64,000 nt of DNA from Isotricha intestinalis (Eukaryota > Ciliophora > Litostomatea > Vestibuliferida > Isotrichidae). Positions 40,331 through 49,342 of this stretch are shown one piece after another (within the stretch, counting starts at the first letter, position 1; each line of letters opens with the position of its first letter). The stretch lies in assembly GCA_023807065.1 (NCBI GenBank), contig JAJJLU010000341.1, positions 1 to 64,000 on the forward strand, written 5' to 3'. Below the pieces are notes generated by a model. The model worked only from the letters and a program-made list of their open reading frames with translations. It was not told the origin of the DNA and did no database searches. Made by a program: the position numbers and the translations under genes.

Positions 40331-40952
40331 TTTTTAAATATTAAATTTAATTATAAAATGAAAGATTATTTTTTTATTTTAAAATATATATTCTTTAAAT
40401 TATTATATTTATCTTTATTTTTTATTTATTCTCAAAAAGATAATAAACATTTTTAAGGGAATTATCAATTATTTCAATATGTTTTTCATCATTTTTTAAT
40501 TGCTTCAAGTTTTTCTATAAGATAATTTCTATGACAGGAGTATATTGAATTTCTTTTAAGAAGAGAGAATCAAAGAACCAATACTTGTATAGGTTTAGAT
40601 AAATTAATTAAATTAATAAACTTTAAAACCTTATCAGATAATTATTATAACAGACATAAATACTATGAAAGTGATAATAAAAAAAGAATTTTCATGAAAA
40701 AAAAACAGATTTAAAGAATTAAATAATTGAATTTGTACTCCACAGAAAAGGAAAAAATAAAATAATAAATTTTAATTCATAAAATATCTTGATTTTATAA
40801 TTTAATTAATAGTGTATGTAAATTTTTATTATTTAAACAAATAATTAATATAATTATAAATAGAATAATTTAATTCATTATTATTATAATTGTGTTTTTA
40901 ACTTAGGAAAAAAAAAATTAAAATAATTTATTTAATAACATAAAGAATAAAT
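40331..40952. other. 622-base gap containing a decayed gene
   Basis: Between two genes on the minus strand. It holds the plus-strand relic at 40358-40714. The remainder is A/T-rich without visible features, and includes the CEP20 promoter and the 3' end of the B-box/WD40 gene. Confidence 0.5.
40358..40714 (+). pseudogene. decayed gene for a small secreted protein
   Basis: One frame of 118 codons runs from an ATG at 40358 to TAA at 40712-40714 with only three nonsense codons: TAA at 40454, TAA at 40517 and TGA at 40532. The first 26 residues look like a signal peptide (basic start, long hydrophobic stretch, then YSQ). The last 59 codons are uninterrupted and coding-like (RRENQRTNTCIGLDKL). 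A GT-AG stretch at 40481-40537 (57 nt, phase 0 both sides) could be an intron removing two of the three stops, but the first remains. By rough estimate random sequence of this composition would give about ten stops. No homologue is recognised. Confidence 0.45.
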
Positions 40953-43922
40953 TTATTTCCAAATGATAATTTGTTGATCTTCACCACCAGTTAAAATTTT
41001 ATTATCCCCATTAACACAAATACAATTAATTTCTTTTTTATGGCAATTATTTTTTTTTTTCAAAACTTCATATCCATCTTCATTTAAACAAATTTCTCTT
41101 AAACTTCCACAACCATCACCAATTAAAAAAACATTATTTAACTCTTTTAATTTATAAATACAATGAATCCAATCAATATCAACTTCAATTTTTTTAATAG
41201 ATTTTAAACCATTATTTTCATTTTTAAATAAATTGAAATAATTATCACATCCAATTAAAAATTGTTTTTCATCAATAATACAAATTGATTGATTATTAAA
41301 AGAGCATTTAATATTTTCAAATTCTTGTTCTATAGTTTTCTTTACAATATTTATAATAATTACACTTTGGTTTTTAAAAGAAGTTCCAACAATTTCATTT
41401 TTATTTATTTGTTGAAATATATTCATTTTTAAGGAATCAAATGAAGTTGCTAACATATAATCAGTATCTTTATATTTAATTTCTTTTGTAACAGTTTCTG
41501 AAGAATTTATACTACTCATAGGAATTATTACTGTTTTAATTTCTGGAATTTGATCTGTTGAATTTAATAAAGATAAAATATTATTTGTATTATAAGTACT
41601 TTTTAAAGTTTTATTAAAATTATCTTTATCAATTTCAAATTCATTTACATTTTTTAGTTTAATATTTTTTTTTATTTTATCTTCTGTGTTATTTAAATTA
41701 TTATTATTTTCTTTAATTGTTGGTCTATGATAAATTACTTGAGTTTTATTTAAATCTTCTTCAGTAGATTTATTCAAATCAATAGTAATTGATTCTCTTG
41801 TATGAAGCATTGGATATTCAATTTGACTTTCTGAATTTTGATTAATTGAACTTTTATTTATTTCAATTGAATGTTTTTTATATAATATATTTTCTTTTAA
41901 TAAATCTTGTTTTAAATCATCTGTAAATGATAATATTGAAGATGTTGAATGACGCAAATTTTCAATTGTTGATAAATTTTCTTTTTCTCTTCTTGGTGAT
42001 TCTATTTGAAATGATTCATTTTCTTGAGATTTCATTTTTTCAATTTCTAAATTAATGTTCAGTTTTTCTTCTATATCATTTTCATTAATAATTTCTTTTT
42101 TTTCTTCTTCTTTAATAATTTCTTTTTTTTCTTCTTCTTTAATATTTTCTTTTTTTTCTTCTTCTTTATTGTTATTTTCTTTTTTTTCTTCTTCTTTAAT
42201 AATTTCTTTTTTTTCTTCTTCTTTTTTGTTATTTTCTATCTTTTCTTCTTCTTTTTTTTCTTCTTCTTTATTATTATTTTCTTTCTTTTCTTCTTCTTTT
42301 ATATTTTCTTTTTTTTCTTCTTTATTTTCATTTTTTTCTTTTTTATCATTTTTTTTCACAATTTTTTTCCTTTCAAAAATAACTTTAATTTTATCATCTT
42401 TTTTATCTTCATTTAAATCATTTTTTTCAGTTATAACATCTATATTTTTAGACTTAACTTCCTTTTCCTTATCGTTAGAATCTTTTTTATTAACGTTTCC
42501 ACTATCAATATTTTTATGACTGAAATTAATTTTCTTAATAATAGACATATATAAATTTCCCACTTTATTATTTTTCTTTTCATTTTTATTCCCTTTAATT
42601 TTTTTGAAAATTTTTTTTTCTTGAATAAATTTTCTTTTAAAAGTAGCAGCAGTTGCATTTCTAAATAAAACTCTTTCTTTCTTTTTTTTATAAGGTTTAA
42701 TAATTTTTTTATACCAAAATTTTAATTCACCTTCTTTTGAACAAGAAGCAACTTCATTATTACTTAATTCTTGAATACATAAAACGCTAAAATTATGTCC
42801 TTTAATTATTTGATCAATTTTGGATTCCCCATTTTCTAACAATTTAATAATGCAAATATTATTATTTTCCAAACCAACAATTAATCTTTCATCTTTTAAC
42901 TGAATTAAACAATTAATTAAAGATTCTGTTGTTATACAATTAAAATAATCAAAATCATTTTTATCAAATATTTTAATTTGATTATTATTTGAACAAGCAA
43001 TTCTTCCATCTTTTAATATAGTCATTGATTTTATTGGATAATAATTCATTAATCTTCTTTGTTCTTGGAAATTTTCCTTTAAATTAATTTGGGTTTCTTT
43101 TAAAATATAATTATGACAATCATTTAAATAAGTAATTAAATCTGTTATAGGAATCTTTTCCTCTGGTAAAGGAAAAGGAAAGTTAAATTTAATAAAATTC
43201 TCAATATTATAAATATAATGGAAATTTAATTCATTTTTCTGTTTTTTCATTTCATATAATTTTAACAACTCTTTACTTAAAGAAATTTCTTTTAAATTCA
43301 TTTCTTTAAAATATTCTAAACTTTTTTCCAAAGCTTTTATTTTTTCTTTTGTTTTTTCAACAAATCTTTCAATAGTTAATTCAGCTTGAATAATAGTTTT
43401 ATTTAACTTTTCAATTTTTTCATTGGATAAAAGAATATCATCCATTTTAATAACTTCATGATTAATATGATTATTACATTTTTCACATAAATTCATTTGA
43501 CAATCAAAACAATAAGAAACCATTTTTTCATTATGAAAATAACAATAATTGTTATTTGAGATTTGAACAATTTCTTCATTTAATATTGTACTTTTTGGAG
43601 TTGAAATTTCTAAACTTCTATTTAAATCTCTGCTTTCACTAAAAGCAAATGTGAAATTTTTTTTGGAAACTCTATGATATAAAAAATTTTTCGCTGAAAT
43701 TGAATTATTTACTAAAGAAATAAAATTATCAAATTGAATTTCTTCCTCAAAATTATTGTCATATGTTAGTTTTATTTTTATTCCCTCTGACGTATTATTT
43801 AAAGCAAATAATTTGATTGAACCTTTTGGAGAATTTGGAATTTCTCCCTTATCTGTTTGCTCTATATTAATTGAGTCTACATTATGTTGATTGAAATTTT
43901 TTTGGTTTTTGACAAAGTTCAT
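40953..43922 (-). CDS. B-box zinc-finger / WD40 protein with Glu-Lys repeat insertion
   Basis: 989 residues. A B-box zinc finger lies at about residues 125-165 (YCYFHNEKMVSYCFDCQMNLC and following Cys/His). A coiled coil follows (about 170-225), as in TRIM proteins; no RING is seen upstream. WD-type blades occupy about 290-405 (DGRIACSNNNQIKIFDK, NEVASCSKEGELKFWYKK), and others from about 845 to the end (ending NKILTGGEDQQIIIWK). They are separated by a 430-residue low-complexity region with Glu/Lys repeats. The propeller is thus probably closed by pieces either side of the insertion. Function unknown; an adaptor is likely. Confidence 0.75.
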   Translation of the reverse strand: MNFVKNQKNFNQHNVDSINIEQTDKGEIPNSPKGSIKLFALNNTSEGIKIKLTYDNNFEEEIQFDNFISLVNNSISAKNFLYHRVSKKNFTFAFSESRDLNRSLEISTPKSTILNEEIVQISNNNYCYFHNEKMVSYCFDCQMNLCEKCNNHINHEVIKMDDILLSNEKIEKLNKTIIQAELTIERFVEKTKEKIKALEKSLEYFKEMNLKEISLSKELLKLYEMKKQKNELNFHYIYNIENFIKFNFPFPLPEEKIPITDLITYLNDCHNYILKETQINLKENFQEQRRLMNYYPIKSMTILKDGRIACSNNNQIKIFDKNDFDYFNCITTESLINCLIQLKDERLIVGLENNNICIIKLLENGESKIDQIIKGHNFSVLCIQELSNNEVASCSKEGELKFWYKKIIKPYKKKKERVLFRNATAATFKRKFIQEKKIFKKIKGNKNEKKNNKVGNLYMSIIKKINFSHKNIDSGNVNKKDSNDKEKEVKSKNIDVITEKNDLNEDKKDDKIKVIFERKKIVKKNDKKEKNENKEEKKENIKEEEKKENNNKEEEKKEEEKIENNKKEEEKKEIIKEEEKKENNNKEEEKKENIKEEEKKEIIKEEEKKEIINENDIEEKLNINLEIEKMKSQENESFQIESPRREKENLSTIENLRHSTSSILSFTDDLKQDLLKENILYKKHSIEINKSSINQNSESQIEYPMLHTRESITIDLNKSTEEDLNKTQVIYHRPTIKENNNNLNNTEDKIKKNIKLKNVNEFEIDKDNFNKTLKSTYNTNNILSLLNSTDQIPEIKTVIIPMSSINSSETVTKEIKYKDTDYMLATSFDSLKMNIFQQINKNEIVGTSFKNQSVIIINIVKKTIEQEFENIKCSFNNQSICIIDEKQFLIGCDNYFNLFKNENNGLKSIKKIEVDIDWIHCIYKLKELNNVFLIGDGCGSLREICLNEDGYEVLKKKNNCHKKEINCICVNGDNKILTGGEDQQIIIWK
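42086..42325 (-). repeat. imperfect tandem Glu-Lys repeat
   Basis: Repeated coding units of about 24-30 bases produce EEEKKENNNKEE and EEEKKEIIKEEE variants inside the B-box/WD40 gene. The complementary strand reads as Ser/Phe-rich noise. Units vary at their Asn/Ile positions, which suggests several rounds of slippage. Confidence 0.75.
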
Positions 43923-44050
43923 TTTTGTTTCTTTAAAATTATTAAATATGAAAAATTCATAAAATAATTTTTTCTAATGAATTTTAATTAATTATTATTT
44001 ATAATTTTTTTATTAATTGATAAAAAATAAGAGAAATTAAAAAAAGGTAA

Positions 44051-45490
44051 ATGGGAAATCAAAATGATTCATTTAAGATAATTATCCCAGATTTAAATAC
44101 AGAAGATAAAGAATTAATAAAAACATTTCAAAAAAATCCACGAATGAATTTAACGTCAAAAGAATATAATATATTACTGAAAATATTTTTCACTCATCAA
44201 ACAGAATTATATCCTATTAACGATAAACATTTATTTCAATTTAAAAAAAATATAGAAAAACTAAGAGAAAAGATATATTCAATTAAAAAAGAAGTATCCC
44301 CAGAAAAATATTATTCTTTATCATGTATATTAGGAGCTTTTTTAGGAGATTCATTAGGAAGTTATTGTGAATTTAAATCATTAAGTTTAGATAATAGTAA
44401 ATTAATATATACTGGAGATAATATTTTTGGTAAACCTCCAGGTCAAACAACTGATGATTCAGAAATGGCATTATCAATGGCTTTTGCTATTATGGATAAT
44501 AATAATTTAAATGAAATTAATAGTAATATTAATTATTATTATTATGGTTGTTGGCTTTATTCTAAACCATTTGATATTGGGAATACAACATATAATGCTC
44601 TTAAGTTTTTTAATTTTGGATATAATATTGGAGATGATATTTTACATAAATGTGAATTCAATGATAAAGTTAAAAATAGTATGGCAGATGGCTTTTTAAT
44701 GAGGATAAGCCCTTTTGTTGTTTGGTTCTACTATATATTTTATTCTAGAGTAAGTAATGCCTTAAAAAGTGATAATAAAACTATTTTTTATGAATTATTT
44801 ATAAAAATCAAATATCAAGGTTTAAAAGATAATATTTGTACACATCCTAATAAATCAAATCATTCATATACTGCACTTTTCGTTTTTTTAGCTTTGACTG
44901 CTATGTTTGGTTATCCTCCTGAAATAATATTAAATAAATTTTTAATTTTATTATCAAATGAATTTATTGATGAATATGATAAAAAAGCAACTAAAAAGAC
45001 AAAATCAATATTAAATGACTTTAAAAAACCCGATTTTGAAAAATATTTATATTTTTCATCAATTATTGTAGATATGGGTTCATATATTCATTCATATAAA
45101 TTAACTTTATATTATTTAACTTTCTTTGATGAATACAAAGAAGATCCAGATAATAATTATAGTTTGTTTCGAGTTATTATGAATGAAATATGTAATTTTG
45201 GCGGTGATACTGATACCAATTGTGCCATTGTTGCAACAGTTCTTGGTCCTATTATTGGTTTTGATAATTTTGGAGAAGAATTAAAAATATTATTAAATCA
45301 TATTCCTGATGATAGAATTCAATATACAAATGCACTTATTTATTATTATATTGATTTTTTAGAAAAAGTAAGTGAAGAAGAAGAAGAAATAATTAATAAT
45401 GACGAAGATCATTCAAAAAATGATCAAATCAGATATTTTACATTAACTTTTTTATTGAATATTTTATATAATGATATTATTGATTTATAA
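44051..45490 (+). CDS. ADP-ribosylglycohydrolase (DraG/ARH family)
   Basis: 479 residues. The family's metal- and ADP-ribose-binding motifs are all visible: ILGAFLGDSLGSYCEF (about residue 92), PGQTTDDSEMALSMA (about 130), and NFGGDTDTNCAIVATVLG (about 383), which supply the acidic residues for two Mg2+ ions. The enzyme should remove ADP-ribose from proteins or small molecules. Extra segments include 80 residues before the first motif, an insertion at about 195-260 and an acidic tail with a hydrophobic end. MGNQND at the start fits an N-myristoylation site. The enzyme looks active. Confidence 0.88.
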   Translation: MGNQNDSFKIIIPDLNTEDKELIKTFQKNPRMNLTSKEYNILLKIFFTHQTELYPINDKHLFQFKKNIEKLREKIYSIKKEVSPEKYYSLSCILGAFLGDSLGSYCEFKSLSLDNSKLIYTGDNIFGKPPGQTTDDSEMALSMAFAIMDNNNLNEINSNINYYYYGCWLYSKPFDIGNTTYNALKFFNFGYNIGDDILHKCEFNDKVKNSMADGFLMRISPFVVWFYYIFYSRVSNALKSDNKTIFYELFIKIKYQGLKDNICTHPNKSNHSYTALFVFLALTAMFGYPPEIILNKFLILLSNEFIDEYDKKATKKTKSILNDFKKPDFEKYLYFSSIIVDMGSYIHSYKLTLYYLTFFDEYKEDPDNNYSLFRVIMNEICNFGGDTDTNCAIVATVLGPIIGFDNFGEELKILLNHIPDDRIQYTNALIYYYIDFLEKVSEEEEEIINNDEDHSKNDQIRYFTLTFLLNILYNDIIDL

Positions 45491-45549
45491 TTATCTTTAA
45501 TTTTTTATTTATTAGAAAATAATTTATAATTTAATATTATAAATTTATA

Positions 45550-46725
45550 ATGTATAGTAAAGTAATTGAACATGAAAGTATTCTTCAAAAATTAAATGAA
45601 GAAAATGAAGAATTAAGAAAAAAATTAGAATTATTAGAAAAAGAAAATAATACTTTTGATTTGGATTATAATAATAACAAAGATTCAAATTGTTTAACAT
45701 ATGAGAATGGTATTGATAATACACTAAATCTCATAAAAAATAAAGAAAAAATAAATACTGAATTTCAATGTGATTATGATATATTTAAAAAAATTCAAGA
45801 GAAAATGAATAAAAAAACAGCAATATTAGAGAAAACAATAAAAAAATATGAATTAAAACCAGCAGAAAAAACAAATAAGAATAATAAAGATAATAATAAT
45901 TCAATAAATACATTTGATTTATTTAAAGAATCATCAAATAATAATTTAATAAATAATAATAATAATCAAGATGAATATTTTACATCAAGTTCACCAAATT
46001 TATATGAATCCTTAATATTTAAAATTCCAAGTATTCTTTTAGATAATAAATTAGAAGAAATTGAAGTTTATATTAGATTAGAAACAATTTATGAAAAATT
46101 AACATCAGTAACTTCAAAATTGGATTTTATATCTTTATTAAAACAAGTTTTAAATAATATTATTATGTTAAAACATGCTTCAATGCCAATTTTTATGCAA
46201 TTATTTAATTTTATTTTAAATTTGGAAGTTAATGAATTAAATTTAAATGAATTAAATCCTTCACTGCCTTGCTCTTATATTCAATCTTTATTAGAATTTT
46301 TAATTGTGAATAAAGAAATAACAGATATGATAAAAATATTAATTATATTAATTAAAAGATATATGCCAACTAATTTCAAATTAATTCTTGATAATAAAAA
46401 TTTAATTAGTTTAAAACTACTTTTATTTTATTTGAAAAAAATTAATGATTTAATTCCATCATCAAATGCAAGAGTTAAAGAAATATGTATTGAAATTAAT
46501 GATTTTTTATATTCTTGTCCTCCCAGTTGTTTAAAAAAAGATCTTCCTTTATGTGATTTTTATTTAGAAATTTTTAAAGAAATTAGGAATACTACTAATT
46601 TAATTATTAAAAATTGCAAATCTAAAAGTGAATTAAGTAATACTATAAGTTTTATTAAAAGTAAATTAAGCACTGTTAGTAAAGATTATGTGAAATATTT
46701 AGAATATATAATTTATAAATGTTAA
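45550..46725 (+). CDS. unknown protein, coiled coil plus helical-repeat-like domain
   Basis: 391 residues, not recognised. Residues 1-35 form a coiled coil (HESILQKLNEENEELRKKLELLEKE), followed by an Asn/Lys linker. Residues about 150-390 are all-helical with regular Leu/Ile spacing, possibly an ARM/HEAT-type repeat, and contain CPPSCLKKDLPLCDFYLEIF. No membrane segment is visible. It lies 59 bases downstream of the ARH gene on the same strand, close enough for a shared transcript but with no evidence for one. Confidence 0.5.
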   Translation: MYSKVIEHESILQKLNEENEELRKKLELLEKENNTFDLDYNNNKDSNCLTYENGIDNTLNLIKNKEKINTEFQCDYDIFKKIQEKMNKKTAILEKTIKKYELKPAEKTNKNNKDNNNSINTFDLFKESSNNNLINNNNNQDEYFTSSSPNLYESLIFKIPSILLDNKLEEIEVYIRLETIYEKLTSVTSKLDFISLLKQVLNNIIMLKHASMPIFMQLFNFILNLEVNELNLNELNPSLPCSYIQSLLEFLIVNKEITDMIKILIILIKRYMPTNFKLILDNKNLISLKLLLFYLKKINDLIPSSNARVKEICIEINDFLYSCPPSCLKKDLPLCDFYLEIFKEIRNTTNLIIKNCKSKSELSNTISFIKSKLSTVSKDYVKYLEYIIYKC

Positions 46726-46952
46726 ATGAAAATTTTTTAAATTTAATTAATATATTAATCTTATATTTTGAATAGCCATATAATGGATTTTTGATAAACT
46801 ATTACATTTTTTAATTATATGAATACAATTTACATAATTATTTTACTAAGATTACAATATAAATATATTTAAAACATAATTTATTGTATATCATTGAAAT
46901 GAAAATTGTACCATACTGAAATAAGCGGTTAGGAAATAAAATATATTTGATA

Positions 46953-48533
46953 TTATTTTTTAAAATCTTTTTTTTCTATTGAAATAAAAGTTGTACTTCC
47001 TTTTCCTCTAGGACTATATGAACTTATTGTATTTGCAATATTATTTTTTGGTTCTATCATTGAATCTGAAATTTGATTAAAATAATTGAATTTTTTTCTT
47101 TTACTTTTATTAAAAAAATATTCTCTTTTTAAATTTTCTTTTTTTTGATTTGTATTCTTAATATCTAAATAAGATATGTTGTTAAAATCTGAATCTTCTT
47201 CAATTATATTTCCTAAAGTATTATTCAAATTTTCATAATCACATTCATTTGTAAATTGATAATTCTTTTTATCATTTAATGCATCATAGGAAGTTATATA
47301 AATTTTTGGTTTTTTTGTTTTATATGATTGATCCACTCCTAGTAATTCTTCATATTTAGAAATAAAATCTTTTGATTTTTTTTTATTTTGTTTATTTTTT
47401 TTTGTATTTATTTCTGTTTTAAATATATTATTATTAGAAATTTTATCATCTTTTATTTTCTGAATTTTATTTTTAGATTCAGTTTTATCTTTATTACTGA
47501 TTATTTCTTTAATATCTATTTTATAATTTGTATTTTTCAATTTATTTTTTAAAGTATTTTTATTTACAGAAGGAGAATTAGTTTTTTTTATATTTTTTAT
47601 ATTTTTACTTTCTTCATAATTAGGACTTAAATTTTCTTTAAAAAAATTTATAATTGACCCTCCTAAAGGAAGATTAAGAATATTATTATTATCTTGATTA
47701 CCAAATTTGGTTGATTTAATATAATTTTTTAATCTAGGACTTGTACTTCTATTTGAATTTATAATTTCATTATTTATATAATTTGTTGTATTTGGTGAAG
47801 AATTTAAATTCTTATTTAAAAAAGTACTCCTAACTTGTTTGGAATATTCTTGTTGAGTTGAATACGAAAATTCTTTTTTTTTATTTTGAATATAATTATT
47901 TTCATTTAATTTCTTAGATTTAATTGTTAAAGGATTAGTAAAACAATCAAATTCTCTTTCTTCTTTAATAATAGAATTTTGTTTAATATAATTAGAATTT
48001 AATTCTTCAGGAATTTTCAATATATTAAATATTTTACTTTTTGTATCATTTAAATCTGAATTAATATCTCCAGTATAAGAAGAAATATTTTTTGAATAAA
48101 CAGATTGTGTTTGTTCATTGTTTTTTGTTTTTATTCTTTTTGTCGATGGATTTGTTCTTTGAAATCCTAATAAATTATTCATTTTTTTTAGCCTTGATTT
48201 TACTAATTTTTCAGTTGTTTGATTATTAATATTTAGATCTTTATATAGAAATAATGATAAATATAATGATTCATTTGAAGAAACATTGTCTTTTTGAAAA
48301 TAATTTGATGTTATATTTTCTGATATTTTTAAAATGTTTTCAATATTGCAATTTTTATTTAAATTTGATTTTTTTATTTTTAATGGAGATATTGATTCAT
48401 TTTTTGAAAATGAATTTGAATGAATAAAATCATTGATGACGGATATTCTTTCATTCATATTAGAATTTATATCACTATGGATAGAATTAATATTCATTTC
48501 TGGGATATTTTCTTTTGTATAATTTGTTCCCAT
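46953..48533 (-). CDS. unknown Asn/Lys/Ser-rich protein with possible N-myristoylation
   Basis: 526 residues, no domain recognised. The start MGTNYTKEN has Gly2 and a Thr at position 6, compatible with N-myristoylation. The rest is of low complexity with many Asn, Lys and Ser, and short motifs such as KYEELLGVDQSYKTKKPKIY that could be conserved. No signal peptide or membrane segment is visible. Its intact length and composition support a real gene. Confidence 0.5.
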   Translation of the reverse strand: MGTNYTKENIPEMNINSIHSDINSNMNERISVINDFIHSNSFSKNESISPLKIKKSNLNKNCNIENILKISENITSNYFQKDNVSSNESLYLSLFLYKDLNINNQTTEKLVKSRLKKMNNLLGFQRTNPSTKRIKTKNNEQTQSVYSKNISSYTGDINSDLNDTKSKIFNILKIPEELNSNYIKQNSIIKEEREFDCFTNPLTIKSKKLNENNYIQNKKKEFSYSTQQEYSKQVRSTFLNKNLNSSPNTTNYINNEIINSNRSTSPRLKNYIKSTKFGNQDNNNILNLPLGGSIINFFKENLSPNYEESKNIKNIKKTNSPSVNKNTLKNKLKNTNYKIDIKEIISNKDKTESKNKIQKIKDDKISNNNIFKTEINTKKNKQNKKKSKDFISKYEELLGVDQSYKTKKPKIYITSYDALNDKKNYQFTNECDYENLNNTLGNIIEEDSDFNNISYLDIKNTNQKKENLKREYFFNKSKRKKFNYFNQISDSMIEPKNNIANTISSYSPRGKGSTTFISIEKKDFKK

Positions 48534-49342
48534 TTTTTATACATTTATTATTATGTTAAATGAATAAAATTGTTATTTAATAATCATATTTATTAAATAA
48601 TCTCTAAAACATTTTTATTTATTTTATCTTATCAAATGAATTATTAAGTTTTGCAATTGTTAACTTTAAAACAAAAAAAAAGAAATATTATCAAGAATTA
48701 TAAATTACATTTAATTTTTTTTTTAACTAATTAAAGAAAAAAATCTTTAAAGATAAAAAATGTTAAAAAACCAAAGAAAAAAAATTATTTCATATGAAAT
48801 TGATTTAAAATTTGGGATTTAGATGTCTAAACAACTTATGAAAATTCTCAAAACATAAAAAAAACATAATAATGAAGATAGTAAAAATTACTTAAATGTT
48901 CGTAAAAATAAAATAATAATAAAATGAATCCAATTTATGTAATCTGTGTGTCAAGCGATAACTTTTCTTTTTGATTTCAATTTATTTAAAATAAAAATAA
49001 TTATATTTTCAAAGATTTATATTATATTTATCAGAAATAAATGTTTAAAAAAAAGGAATTATCTTTTATTTAATAATTTTACAAAAATAATTTAAAAATT
49101 ATAATTTTGGAAAAGAAAATGATAAAAAAAGAAATTTAAATTACGTTAAGAAAATGTAATAAGTATAATTTTTATAAAAAAATAGATATTATATGATTTA
49201 TGCAATACTAATTAGAGATTTATAATATGAATATCTTTTTTTTAATATTACATATAGATAAAAGTAAATAATATTATAGATATGTTTTAAATAAAAATAC
49301 TATTTTAATATAATTATTGTTTTATAATTATTTTTTTAGAAA
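48534..49342. other. 809-base gap with a possible decayed gene
   Basis: Divergent gap upstream of both the unknown gene (minus) and the large membrane protein gene (plus). It contains the interrupted frame at 48760-49095. The rest is A/T-rich spacer and presumably includes two promoters. Confidence 0.45.
48760..49095 (+). pseudogene. possible decayed gene
   Basis: A single frame of 111 codons runs from ATG 48760 to TAA 49093-49095 with four internal stops (TAG 48820, TAA 48856, TGA 48925, TAA 48940). Random sequence of this composition should give about ten. The last 50 codons are open and hydrophobic. A GT-AG stretch at 48902-48955 (54 nt, phase 1 on both sides, donor GTAAAAATAA like the kinesin donor) would remove the last two stops; the first two remain. 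No family is recognised, and chance remains a serious alternative. Confidence 0.3.

Noticed and set aside
42055..42519. Ser/Phe-rich plus-strand frame
   Set aside because: It is the complement of the Glu/Lys repeat of the B-box/WD40 gene and has no coding character of its own.
10450..49342. tRNA or rRNA genes in the long gaps
   Set aside because: I looked for B-box words (GGTTCGAATCC type) and GC-rich islands and saw none; a covariance-model scan would settle it.
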